A stretch of 64,000 bases of DNA, from assembly GCF_000471905.2 (NCBI RefSeq), contig NW_006499973.1:3994302-4058301 (forward strand), given 5' to 3'. Every line of letters begins with the position of its first letter. Position 1 is the stretch's first letter. Shown here piece by piece: positions 1-10,145 of this stretch. This DNA comes from Amborella trichopoda (Eukaryota; Streptophyta; Magnoliopsida; Amborellales; Amborellaceae). A model generated the notes under the pieces. That model ran no database searches, had not been told where the DNA came from, and saw nothing but the letters and a program-made list of their open reading frames with translations. The position numbers were made by a program, and so were the translations under genes.

Positions 1-147
1 AAGGTGTTGCAATGCTCAAACATAACTAAAACATAGTGGTAATATGATAGTGGCAATACAATACAAATAACCAGTAGAAAATTAGAAAACAGAGAAAAAT
101 CGAAGCACATCCATGAATAATCAAAAGTACAAGCAAAAAAAAATATT
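1..147. other. AT-rich leading sequence, nothing recognised
   Basis: A-rich non-coding sequence at the window edge. I see no ORF, terminal repeat or RNA feature in it. It leads directly into the short tandem repeat that follows. Confidence 0.6.
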
Positions 148-350
148 AACTCATTGATTTGGGTTTATCAGTGAGTTAACTCACTGATTGGGGTTTATGA
201 ATAAAAATAGCGGCAAAAAAATAAATAACTCACTGATTTGAGGTTTATGAATAAAAATAGCGGCAAAAAAATAAATAACTCACCGATTTGGGGTTTATCA
301 GCCAAACTAGTAGCGAAAAAAAATTGAACTCACTGATTTGGGGTTTATCT
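148..350. repeat. Degenerate 40-60 bp tandem repeat
   Basis: The phrase AACTCACTGATTTGGGGTTT recurs about five times, starting near 148, 177, 227, 287 and 327. It is followed in several units by TATGAATAAAAATAGCGGC and an A run. Unit length varies from about 30 to 60 bp, so this is an imperfect minisatellite. No gene overlaps it convincingly. Confidence 0.75.
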
Positions 351-980
351 GTGTGGTTCCTCTCACCAGATAAAGCTCTCTCTCTTCTCTTTGTAAAAAC
401 CGTAGGACAAAGCCCTCTCTCTCTCTTCTCTTCTCTGCGGAAGCTTTGTTTCTGTGACCAAGCTCTCTCAGCCGCTCTTCTTCCTTCACCCCTCTCTCTC
501 TTTCTAGAAGTCGTCTTCTCCCTTGGCCCATATCAGCGAGGGTCTTCATGTGAGGAACTTCCCCTTTGAAGTTCCCAATTTAAGTTCCGTCTAAATAAAC
601 AAAACTTTCTTTAGGCCTAAATGGGGGAAGATCTACAGTAACAAGTATACCATTTTAATCTACTTACCTTTGTCAAACACTGAACTTCTACAGTAACAGG
701 TAACTTTCAAGTTCTTGGAAGCAATTTCCTGTTATGCCCTAAGAGTAACATGCACAATTAAAGATTCATATCTAATGGATAGAAAAAAGTGATGATAAAA
801 CTATTATAAAAATATTATTTTATTATATTTAATTTTTTTATTCATGATCATCATATTGTAGATCATTGATTACAACAAATTTGGATTTAAGATCAATACA
901 AACAATGGTGTTCAAGGGAGACCGCACAAAAATAGTATGAGTCGGGAGCTCATAATAACGGGGACCTTTATAAAATGTAG
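351..980. other. CT-rich then AT-rich non-coding sequence
   Basis: Positions 351-560 are CT-rich and resemble a 5' leader. Open frames exist on both strands here, but they are low-complexity and have no recognisable domain. From 560 to 980 the sequence is ordinary AT-rich DNA. Similarity to R1 copy D begins only at about 981. Confidence 0.5.
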
Positions 981-2269
981 TGTTTGAAGACATTTTTCAG
1001 CACCATGGGTCCCCGATGCAGAATAAAAGGGAGAAGCCGGTAAATAAGTTTGATAAATAGTGGAAATTTCAATAGTCTCATAATGGCTCCAGAACTAGCC
1101 AAGATCTTCATAAGAACTCCAAAAAGTATTCTGCCGATTTTAGTTACATTCCGACATGTCTAAGGTAGTTCAGACTGAGAAACAGTTTTGGAAGAAATGG
1201 CCTCTTACACCCCAAAACGGACCCCAATAACTGGAACTCTATTTTGAAGTATCAAACGGTTGTGGGATTATCGCCATTGGATCCGGCATGATTGAAAATC
1301 CCTAGGGGTCAAACTTCAGCTTAAACAAACCCTCTAGAGAAACGTTATGGGCAAAACATTAAAACAGGAGGAGCCGCACACTATTCCAATGAGACCACCC
1401 TACAACTAATCTCCATTAAAGGGACAGTCACGAATAGTGACTTGTGACACTCATATCTCACTCGTCCGAGATCGGATCGTGCTCAATCTTATTGGAGCAT
1501 GTTCGTCTCGTCAAGATGAGCGTTTTGATGTGTGGCACGTCTCTTGATGATGACCGTGCTGGGAGAAAAACTAGAGAGAAGTTCATGATTTGAAGCCGCA
1601 TGTTGCAGAAATTCAGCAAGACATCCACCCAATCAAGCAGCCAAATCACAGTGCCCGCATGCCTGATCGACATGAGACTAGTTGCATCACATGTGTAAGG
1701 TTCGTGGCTATCACTGGTCCGAACTCCGCGTGTGATGAATGGTTGGATTTCACACAACATCAAGATGAAGTCACTACAAATTCTGACATCTGGAGTCCCA
1801 AATTTTGGCCAAAGTCCAAGATTGTCAAAACTTCGTTCGAGCAGCAAATCGTGTCCCGTTTATTACAACGCGATCGTGGTAACATGCTCAGTGCCATTCA
1901 GCAAAGAAACCATAGAAAAACTTCAAGATGAAGACGCACTATCAATCAAAAGTTTTCAAGATCTATTTAAATTTCAAGTTATGTGATCATGAATTTAAAG
2001 TGTGTTTCATGGCTTAAAATTAATATCAAAATGACATGAAGCGCTACACGATAGTAATCATCTTTGTTCATTGAGATGCCAGATCATCAATGGATCGTTT
2101 GAGAAAAATTAAGAACGTCCCAAGTTCTCAACAGGGATTGTTTTGGAATTTCGTCAATTGTTAGGAAGAGGCAAATCCAAAAATTTTCACCCTATTTTCT
2201 TATTTCTTTTAATTCCCAAAAATTGTAATTATCCCCAATTAGGGTTAGTTTCGGGTTATCTACCCAAGT

Positions 2270-2400
2270 TTTAGCCCTAGTCTATAAACTATGCTACCTC
2301 TGATAAAAAAAAAAGAGCTTTTAGGGAGGTTGGAAAATCATTGTAACCCTTCTCTTCATTCTCTACGTCGAGCAATAAAATTTGAGATTTTTCCTTGAAT
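2270..2400 (+). promoter_or_regulatory. LTR-like TATA box and poly(A) signal in R1 copy A
   Basis: CTATAAACT lies at 2282 and AATAAA at 2374, about 90 bp apart and followed by a pyrimidine-rich tract. The same order is kept in copy D (TATA 26838, AATAAA 26934) and on the minus strand in copy C (TATA 21634-21645, AATAAA 21563-21568). This is the arrangement expected of U3-R-U5 in an LTR. Activity is not implied. Confidence 0.5.
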
Positions 2401-2949
2401 TCGTGAGTGTAAGAGAGGAGAGAGAAAGTTTAGAGCGGTACCCCTCCTACTCTCAAGGTATTTTCTCTCTCATCCTTTCTTCTCTTCCTTCTTTTCTTTC
2501 TTCTTCTTCACCTTCTCTGCTGTGCTTTTCTCAGAGGCCATGCACGATAGTGGCAGTGCCGTGCATGCCTCTTTCTTTCTTTCCCCTCCTGTGGTTTCAA
2601 AGGTCGTACATGGCGATGGCAGTGCTATGCGCGAGTTTCTTTCTCCCTCTCTTCATTCGTCTTGATCTCTTAAAGAAGTTTGTGAACGACGTTAGTCATC
2701 ATTGTGCGTAACGCTGTCTGAAGGAACACACAGTGAGCCAGACCATGCCCAAGCAGCGGGTCGGGCTCTTGTTTCAGTTCCAAGATTGGTGTCACCCTCG
2801 GCGATGTGCATTGGCAATCGTGAACCATTTTTTCTCTTTCCACGGGTCGTGGACGGTGCTGCTTATTGTCGTCCACAAGCGTGTCTTCGGTGTCCCGTGT
2901 AAGCATAAACGACGATGCTTATCGCTGTCTGCAGGATTCTTTTGTGCAC

Positions 2950-3250
2950 TCGGTGCCTATCGCCGCCCATGGGAGTTTCATTCGCGCTTCACACTTATCA
3001 TAGACAACGATGCCTATCACCGCCCACGAAGGGTCGCGACAATGCCTATCACCACCCGTGTGCCTTTCTCCTCAACCCTGTGCCTATCGCAGACGACGAT
3101 ACCTATCACCCCCCGCGAATGGTTGCGACAATGCCTATCATCACCCGCATGCTCTCTTTGTGTGCTCCGTGCCTATCGCAGATGGTGATAACTATCACCG
3201 CCCACGAAGGGTCGTGCTACCTTCTCATATTGCTGACGGTGATGGCTAAC
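2950..3250. repeat. Tandem expansion inside R1 copy A
   Basis: GTGCCTATCGC recurs near 2953, 3080 and 3169, alternating with CCTATCACC-GCCC and CGAAGGGTCG phrases. Unit spacing is about 90-125 bp. Copy D has a single equivalent unit near 27155-27260, so copy A has gained several units. Overlapping open frames on the plus strand are a by-product of the repeat. Confidence 0.7.
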
Positions 3251-3299
3251 GCCGTCCGTAGTTTTTTACTCACCCCTTTTTAGAGACCAGTAGTGTCCA

Positions 3300-5825
3300 T
3301 GAAAGTGGATACAAAGACTAGAGCAAATTTTCAAGCCGAAAAACAAGGCAAAATGGACACCTTCAAAAAGCCATTTGCTAAAAACCAAGCTAAGTGAATA
3401 AGTTACAATCCTTTTATATAACAATTACAACTATATCTAGCCTTGTATAACCACTGTAAATAAACTCAAACACCAACCCCTTATGGGGCAATTACATATA
3501 AAGCAAGATTGGCTTATGAATTACACTTTCATAGCACAAATTACATAAATTATGTGTCAAAGCTTAAATACAACATGCAACTAATCTAAAAAAAATTCTA
3601 AAGAATAAAATCAAATAAACAAGGAATTAAAATTCTAAATTAAAATAGGGTAGCCATGTTTCTTATGCCGGAGCCACGCAATCGGGCCCTATAAGGACTT
3701 AATTTTGTCCCTTCGGATTGTACAAAAGTGGTTCAATCTCACAAAAGTGTCTAATCCAAATGGAAATAAATTACACACCTCAAAATCACTTATTAAGATC
3801 TCAACACACTGGCATTATCATCCAAAACATAATGAAAAAGGTTTGAATCGAATTGGATAAAGAACAAGAGAGTTATGGCCAAACTACATACGGTGGTCCC
3901 TTGAACCACCAAAACAGTCTTATATGGAAAGATTATGAGCCCCCATCGGTAAATATGTGATGAAAAAGTTCTAAAAATGGAGTGAAACTCTGAGACTAAA
4001 TTATTTGAGGGGTTTGAAGCATAGTAATTATTGGATACTATGCATGATCATGGATTCTCATGCATATAGGCTATAACTCATGAAGGACCATAATATGACT
4101 CACGAAGGACCACACTATGAATAAGCATGATAAAAAATATGATCAAATGAAGATTCTAAGATCAATGAAAAATTCCAAGAACTATAGATGCCAAGGATAT
4201 GATCGTATGAGAAAAGAAAATTCAATGGAGTTTACCTTGATAAATGCACACTATGAACTTAAGCATAAGAAAGAAGGACCACTATCAAGATCACTATTAA
4301 TGGAACTCTAAAAAATATTTCTCTTCAATTTTCTCTTTAAAATCCTTAAAAGAAGGAGGGGAGCAACTATTTTTGAGATATCATGATGTGCTTTTATAAC
4401 ATGGTGTAACTTTGGATTCAATCAACACCCTTGATGAACTAATCCAAAGGCACATGAGAGGCTAAAAATGTACCTAGCCACCCATCCTCATCCAACCACT
4501 AGGATGAAAGGATGGGATTTCACACCATCATTACTCACCCTAAACTTAAGTTATGCCACTTTACTATTTTGTCCTTGGCCAATGTTTCTGTTTCAATTGT
4601 ACCCATTTTGGCCTTACAAAAATACCCTTAGTTTTTTTTAACAATGTATTAGAGTAGATAACCACAAAGGCTAAAAGGCGAAGAAGTAATTGGTAAAGCT
4701 CACACATGTGGAGATATTCTACTTTATCAAAGCNNNNNNNNNNNNNNNNNNNNTTAATTAAAATTCACACATATCATGCATAACCCATGTGTGAGTTAAT
4801 TAAGACGTGAAGAAAAGGGGGCCTTAATTTATAACATTATATAACAAAATATAGCAAGACACCCCTTATAAAACAAGCAACCAAATGCCATTCTAATCCC
4901 CCACCTAGGGATCAGTGCTCAGCTGAGTGGTGATCCTAGAGTGAGGTGTGGGGTGCCATGTGGCAGCCCTATGGCCACTCGGACGCCACATGGTACTACT
5001 ACGTGAGGACTAAAGTTGAATTTGAGCCAAACAATATAAAAAATCCTCATTTTTTTTAGCAAATAAAATTCCAAAAAATTCTATAAAATTCACAATAAAT
5101 ATTTAAAGTAATTTTGAGCAATTATTAGGTTTTTCTCATCATTATAAAATCAGAGAAAAGATATATTGAGATCTCAAGCATTAACTATAGGTATCGAAGT
5201 ACTCCATTGAGCTAGTCTTGAATGATGTTCCGTTGAGTCTCAGATCGACCCAATAGACTTATGTTCCACAGTCTAAAATAGGGACACATAATTGGTCATA
5301 TCAATGCCGCTGAGCCAGAACTTCCAAGCATTCGGCTATCAATGGATTACAGGTGTACCCCTTGTAGGATATGATCCAACTCAATTACAGGGGTCCTCTC
5401 AAAGCACATGTGCATTGGCTCTTCCAAACTCGGATAATGAATTTGAAAGAGTGATTTCCCATATGAAATGAAATTGCACATGCCATGCAATGGTCTCGTG
5501 TCAAGATACGGACTTATGTCCCATAAGTCTTGACCATTCCATACAGGGCGAATACTTAATTCTATATTTTTCATTTGGATTCTCCAAGCCCTGGCCGATT
5601 GCATCTAAACATGAGGCTAACCTATAACATCCTGATTAGGAGGTGACCCTCACACCTCCTTGAGAAATTGTTTCCTCAAAACATGAATTCTCGATGCCTC
5701 ATGCGTACTTAGGATAAAAGAATCTGGGCTCCATTTCACAAGACGTCAAGATTTCAATCTCTCAATTGCTCTCACTGAATGAGAGACTACTGGAATTTAG
5801 GCCTTGATAGGCCATATTTCCGACA
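3300..5825 (-). repeat. Copia-1 3' LTR (with 20-N gap)
   Basis: Aligned by eye with 10146-12773 along its whole length. It starts TGAAAGTGGATACAAA and ends CGACA on the plus strand. It is 2526 bp as written against 2628 bp for its partner. The deficit is explained by the N run at 4734-4753, which replaces about 128 bp of the partner (11546-11673). Confidence 0.93.
4734..4753. other. Assembly gap of 20 N inside an LTR
   Basis: Exactly 20 N. The flanks AAAGC and TTAATTAAAATTCACAC are 128 bp apart in the other LTR (11546-11673), so the written gap size is a placeholder and not a measured length. Confidence 0.95.
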
Positions 5826-5842
5826 TTCTCCCACTTGGCATT
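5826..5842 (-). promoter_or_regulatory. Copia-1 polypurine tract
   Basis: Directly next to the 3' LTR. On the minus strand it reads CCAAGTGGGAGAA and then TG of the LTR. This is the plus-strand primer position for reverse transcription and resembles the usual plant copia polypurine tract. Confidence 0.8.
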
Positions 5843-5944
5843 TTGAGGCCTGAATTCGTATATATCTCTCTCTCATTGTCGTTCACAATAAATCAAAGCA
5901 TGCATACTTATCCATGGATTTATCATTCGTAAGCAATGGACAAA

Positions 5945-6455
5945 GTAATAACAATGTCAACCTCCTTAAACCCATCCCATGCACATGCCACATAAAATCA
6001 TTTGCCCCCAAGCCTTTGGTTAATGGATCTGCATGCATGGCCTTAGATGGAATGTAACGAACTTCTACTTAACCAGTTGCTATCTCTTCCTTTACTCTAT
6101 GATATTTAGCTTTAATGTGCCTTGACTAGCTGTGGAACCTTGGTTCAACTGCCACTGCAATTGTAGCTTGATTGCCACACATGATTCTAATAGTTCCATG
6201 TTTTAGAGGGTTGAAGTTAAGATGATTCCAGAACTTCTTAATTCAAATGGATTTTAAAGTTGCGGAACTTAAAGTCATATACTCGGTTTCCATGGTAGAT
6301 AGGGCTGCAGTGTCTTGCTTCTTGGTGTGCCAAGAAATGGCACCACCCTCATAAAGAAATAGATAACCTGAAGTGGATCTCGAGTCATCCGAGTCTCCTT
6401 GATAGTCGAAGTCTGTGTATCCTAAAACTTTAAGCTCACTCACATTTCCTTTCAA
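5945..6455 (-). pseudogene. Copia-1 RNase H domain (decayed)
   Basis: RNase H would remove the RNA strand of the RNA:DNA hybrid during reverse transcription. The copia hallmark phrases DDSRSTSGY and STMETEY lie at 6455-6243 in one open stretch. The similarity continues in broken frames down to about 5945, including the C-terminal ADPLTKGL-type phrase near 6010. Its frame differs from the RT block, so a frameshift lies near 6440. Internal stops follow. It sits directly before the polypurine tract, as expected for the end of pol. Confidence 0.88.
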
Positions 6456-7476
6456 ATGTTCCTTTCAAATACCTCTTGATTCTTTTCATGGCTTTCCAAT
6501 GTTCTAATCCAGGATCACTTTGGAATCGACTAATAAAGCTTTGAGCAAAAGTTAGAACGGGTTTAGTTCCCATGGTTAAATACATTAGTAATTCTACGGC
6601 ACTCCGATATAGGATCCTTTCCATCTCATTTCTCTCAAGATCATTGTTTGGTTTCATATTGATATTTAATTTTCCTCTCCTTTTCACAGGTGTATCTATA
6701 GGCTTGGATTCACTCATACCAAATCTCTTAAGAACTTTCTTACAATATGTAGATTGAGATAATTGAATAGTGCGGGCTGCTCTATCATTTATTATATGAA
6801 TCCCTAATACATATGAAGCCTCTCCCATATCTTTCATATCAAAATTACTTGATAACATTGCCTTTGTTTCCCTTATTTGGTCTAGGGTGCTACTAGCTAT
6901 TAGAATGTCATCCACATATAAAGTCATGAAAGTAATGTCAGTCCCATTAGTCTTATGGTATACACAATGATCATCCTCATTTGGTTTGAATCCATATCTA
7001 ATCAAAGTTTGGTGGAACTTGAGAAACCATCTTCTTGAAGCTCGTTTGAGACCATAAAGTGATTTGTTAAGTTTGTACACGAACGTTTTCCTTTCACAAC
7101 CCTCTGGTTGGTTCATGTATATATCCTCTTCTAGGTCACCATTTAAGAAGGCAGTTTTCACATCCATTTGATGCAATTCTAGGTCAAGGTAGGCTGCTAT
7201 GGATATGATCATCCTAATTGAAGGCATTTTGGCAACAGGTGAGGAGGTGTAAAAATAATCTACCCCTTCCTTTTAAGTAAAACCTTTTGCTACAAGTCCT
7301 GCCTTGTATTTTTCAATACGCCCTTCGGAGTTAAGTTGCTTTTTGAATATCCACTTACATCCAATGGATCTAAGGTTAGGTGGTAATCGGACTAATTCCC
7401 ATACATGGTTATTTATGATTGAATTTATCTCATCTTGCATGGCTTTCTTCCATAACTTATTATCCAGACAAGACAT
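6436..7476 (-). pseudogene. Copia-1 reverse transcriptase domain (RVT_2), one stop
   Basis: This block would encode the RNA-dependent DNA polymerase that copies element RNA in virus-like particles. It starts with a WKKAMQDEI phrase and continues past KGFT, where an in-frame TAA near 7271 interrupts it. The rest is open for 263 codons from 7227 to 6436 and holds HQMDVKTAFLNG and the catalytic YVDD (6907-6918 on the plus strand). The catalytic aspartates are intact, so it is the best preserved part of copia-1. It is not separately initiated and belongs to the same polyprotein as integrase and gag. Identification as copia RT is secure. Lineage below that is not. Confidence 0.95.
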
Positions 7477-7499
7477 AGCATGTAGGTAAGAATAGGGTT

Positions 7500-8420
7500 C
7501 ATCATTGGGTTCTTCACTAATCCTCTCATAGTCCTCCTCAAGTTAAGTGAAAAAGGTAGGTGGTCTCTTTATTCTCTCACTTCGCCTAAGTAAGATGGTT
7601 TCAATTTCTTTGTTAGGCTGAAGCTCATGGAAGTCTACTCTCTTTTGAATTGATTCTTTCTCAAGGAATTCATCTTTAAGGAAATGGGCTTCAAGGCTTT
7701 CAATCACATTATGATTCAAGAGGTTATAAAACCTAAAACCCTTCCCATGACTTGGGTATCATATGAAAACACATATTATGGTTTTAGGATCAAGTTTGGA
7801 CCTGTTTTGGGTTGGTATGAGAACATGGGCTGAACATTCCTAAACCTTGAGGTGCTTTATTGAGGGAGGTCGGCCCATGAAGAGTTGGTACGGAGTTGAT
7901 TGAATTGCTTTGGTGGGAGTCCGATTAAAGACATATGTAGCTGTTAGAATCGCCAGCCCTCAAAACTCTAATTCAAGATTAGGCGTACTCATCATACTTC
8001 GTACCATCTCAACTAGGGTCATATTCCTTCTATCGGCAACTCCATTTTGTTTGGGTGAGTAAGGCATGGTGGTTTGGTGGATAATCCCATATTGGATACA
8101 AAGATCTTGAAAGGCTTGGGAGTTGTATTCCCCACCCTTATCTGATCCAAGGTTTTTTATGGTTCGACTTAATTGGTTTTCAACTTCCACTTTATATTGT
8201 TGAAATTTGGTTATGGCCTCACTTTTGTTTCTCATGAGATAGGTGTGACCAAAACGGGAATGGTCATCAATGAATGTTATGAAGTACCTCATGTGCCTCA
8301 TGGTAGGCACACTCATAGTCCACACACATCCAAGTGGATTAGTTCTAAAAGACTAAAGACCCTTTCGACCTTTTGGTAGGACTTCCTTACCATCTTTCCT
8401 TTAAGGTAAGCCTCTCATAT
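7500..8420 (-). pseudogene. Copia-1 integrase core and linker (decayed)
   Basis: Integrase would insert element cDNA into the host chromosome. The 121-codon stretch from 8325 to 7960 carries ITFIDDHSR, the second catalytic Asp in SDKGGEY (codon near 8142) and the QNGVA motif. The expected catalytic Glu after QNGVA reads Asp (codon near 8034). The first catalytic Asp region lies just upstream in another frame (near 8345), so a frameshift separates them. The post-core linker down to 7500 is readable but cut by several stops near 7958, 7838, 7770 and 7543. The domain lies before RT, which is diagnostic for copia. Confidence 0.9.
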
Positions 8421-8503
8421 ATTATGAGAATTGATATTCATTTTATCAATCAATCATTCTTTCATCCGAATATGCATTCTCGATGGATTAATGCGACCTA
8501 ACC

Positions 8504-8941
8504 TTAAAAGCTATAAAGTAAAATTTTGTAAATCATTACCCATGTAAACAAACTCCTTTTCATTTTGATTTCATAAAGCCCTTGAACCAAGTGGGTTACA
8601 AAAACAAGGTCTCCATTAATAGAGCCATCATGCTCATAGACCTTTTCCTCCTTGAACAAGAGCACAAACCTAACTTTACTCATCTTGGAAACCGAGATGA
8701 GATTCTTTCTCATCCCGGATGCATAGAGGGTGTCCTTAAGCATGAGAGTCTCACCATTAGTGAGCTCTAACACATAATCCCCTTTTGCTAAGACCCTTTT
8801 CATTTGATTTCCACCCATATAAATATTATGGATACCGGGTTTGACATCATAAAACCTTCTAAAGCCCTTCATAGAATTTGTCACATGGATAGTAGCCCCC
8901 GAGTCAAAAACCCACACATCCGCCTCCTCATTGGCAATCAA
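8504..8941 (-). pseudogene. Copia-1 aspartic protease and pre-integrase region
   Basis: This is a retropepsin-like domain that would cut the Gag-Pol polyprotein. The active-site phrase FDSGATIHVT is intact (DSGAT at about 8905-8891). It is followed by the usual YASGMRKNLISVSK-type segment ahead of integrase. The reading frame differs from the gag block just upstream, implying a frameshift near 8940. No start codon of its own is expected because it is part of a polyprotein. Confidence 0.9.
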
Positions 8942-10068
8942 GTCTCATGGACTACGCAAACTCTCTCTTTCCTTGGTCCTCCGTCGGCATTAGCTTGAGG
9001 CTTACCGGTATTGGGCTTAGGAGCAAAATGAGGGTTTTGTGGAGGAGGATACCTACAAAACTTTTGGGTATGCCCGTATTTATTGCATCTAAAGCATTGC
9101 ACCTTCAAATAATCTTGGCTTGAGGCCCAAACCGACCTCCCACCTAACATCATGGGTGTGGGTGGTGGTTTAGGCCTAAAAGGCATGGCACTAGCATGGT
9201 TTGGTGGTTAGGCATGGGTTTTAGGAGGGTAAGGGCTAAATGGATAAGGGGAGTAGGATTTTCCTTTTGACTTCGCCTTCCCTTTCCATTTGCCCTTTCC
9301 CTTTCTTTTCTTGTTCTTAGCATCATCACTCCCACTCACTCCCACATTACATGTATTCACCATAGAAGAGTTAGGAAGAGAAGAAGATATAGGAGTAATG
9401 AGTAAGGGAGTAGAAAAACATGAGGGTTGGTGAGATTTTACGATATGGATCATGAAAGATGGTCCATCCATTGCCATCCTTCTTTGCTCTTCCCCTTCCA
9501 TGAAAAATGCAATCTCCTCCATTGTTGTAGGCACATCTTTGGCTATCAAATTGGCCATAAAGGTCTCCCACGAGGGAGAAATCGAAAGCACAAACATCGT
9601 CTTTTGTGTCACATCATCATATGAGTGACCGACTCTCTCACTCTCTCTTATACAACTCTTGAACTCTCTTAGATGATCACCCACTTTGGTCGGATCATCC
9701 ATTTTGTAAAACATCAGATTCCTCATTATAATGATCCTTTGAGCTTCATTTGGTGTGTCATATTTCTTTTTCATGCTCTCCATAATATCTTTGACTCATA
9801 TGGAATTCTCATACTCCTTAACAAAGAAATCCCTCATGGTTGCAAAAATAATATTCATGGAACTTTGGTTTTTGTTATGCCATGTCTCATATCCATCCTT
9901 AACAACTTGAGGAGCATTGATTGCGACAGATTATGTGGTCTAGAAGTCAATAATGGCAATAGACCATCTTTATGAAACACAACCAATTTTCCTTCTCCAT
10001 TCGGAGAAGTTGGTTCCATTGAACCTCTCCTCCCTAAGCAATTCGGTGAGTATTGAATGGGCTGCCAT
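8938..10068 (-). pseudogene. Copia-1 gag with CCHC zinc knuckle (decayed)
   Basis: Gag would form the virus-like particle and bind element RNA. The likely start is ATG at 10068, about 60 bp inside the primer site, followed by a typical copia N-terminus with FNGTNFSEW. An in-frame TAA near 9971 stops it early. The UBN2-type gag body is open from 9783 to 9208. After one more stop in the same frame comes a perfect CCHC knuckle, CFRCNKYGHTQKFC, at 9096-9055. A Lys/Gly-rich basic segment precedes the knuckle. Two stops and a downstream frameshift rule out an intact product. Confidence 0.9.
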
Positions 10069-10125
10069 GGGTTCCTATTTCGCACTCTATAATTCCTCTA
10101 AAGACCCTAAAAGAGGCTGTAAATG

Positions 10126-10145
10126 AGTCTAGCTATGATACCAAT
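10126..10145 (-). promoter_or_regulatory. Copia-1 primer binding site
   Basis: On the minus strand, two bases inside the 5' LTR, the sequence reads TTGGTATCATAGCTAGAC. This matches the initiator-methionine tRNA complement (TGGTATCAGAGC) with a few changes, as in most plant copia elements. Confidence 0.85.

Larger units (their letters stand above)
981..3299 (+). repeat. R1 family, copy A, left part (interrupted by copia-1)
   Basis: This segment is collinear with 25560-27290 (copy D). The shared stretch starts with GTTTGAAGACATTTTTCAGC and passes through a TATA / AATAAA block and a long pyrimidine tract. It stops at 3299, where copia-1 begins, and resumes at 12774. Joining 3299 to 12774 restores the order seen uninterrupted in copy D near 27285. 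Copy A lacks the upstream third present in D and B, so it is 5'-truncated. The TATA and poly(A)-signal layout suggests a long LTR or LARD-type sequence, but no TG...CA ends, primer site or coding domain were found, so the class is inferred only. Off-frame ORFs here are not credible genes. Confidence 0.7.

Noticed and set aside
288-569. 93-codon plus-strand ORF and overlapping minus-strand ORF
   Set aside because: Low-complexity CT-rich sequence, both strands open, no domain, no partner elsewhere.
5347-5604. 85-codon minus-strand ORF inside the copia-1 3' LTR
   Set aside because: The matching part of the other LTR (about 12290-12550) has changed frame, so there is no conserved coding.
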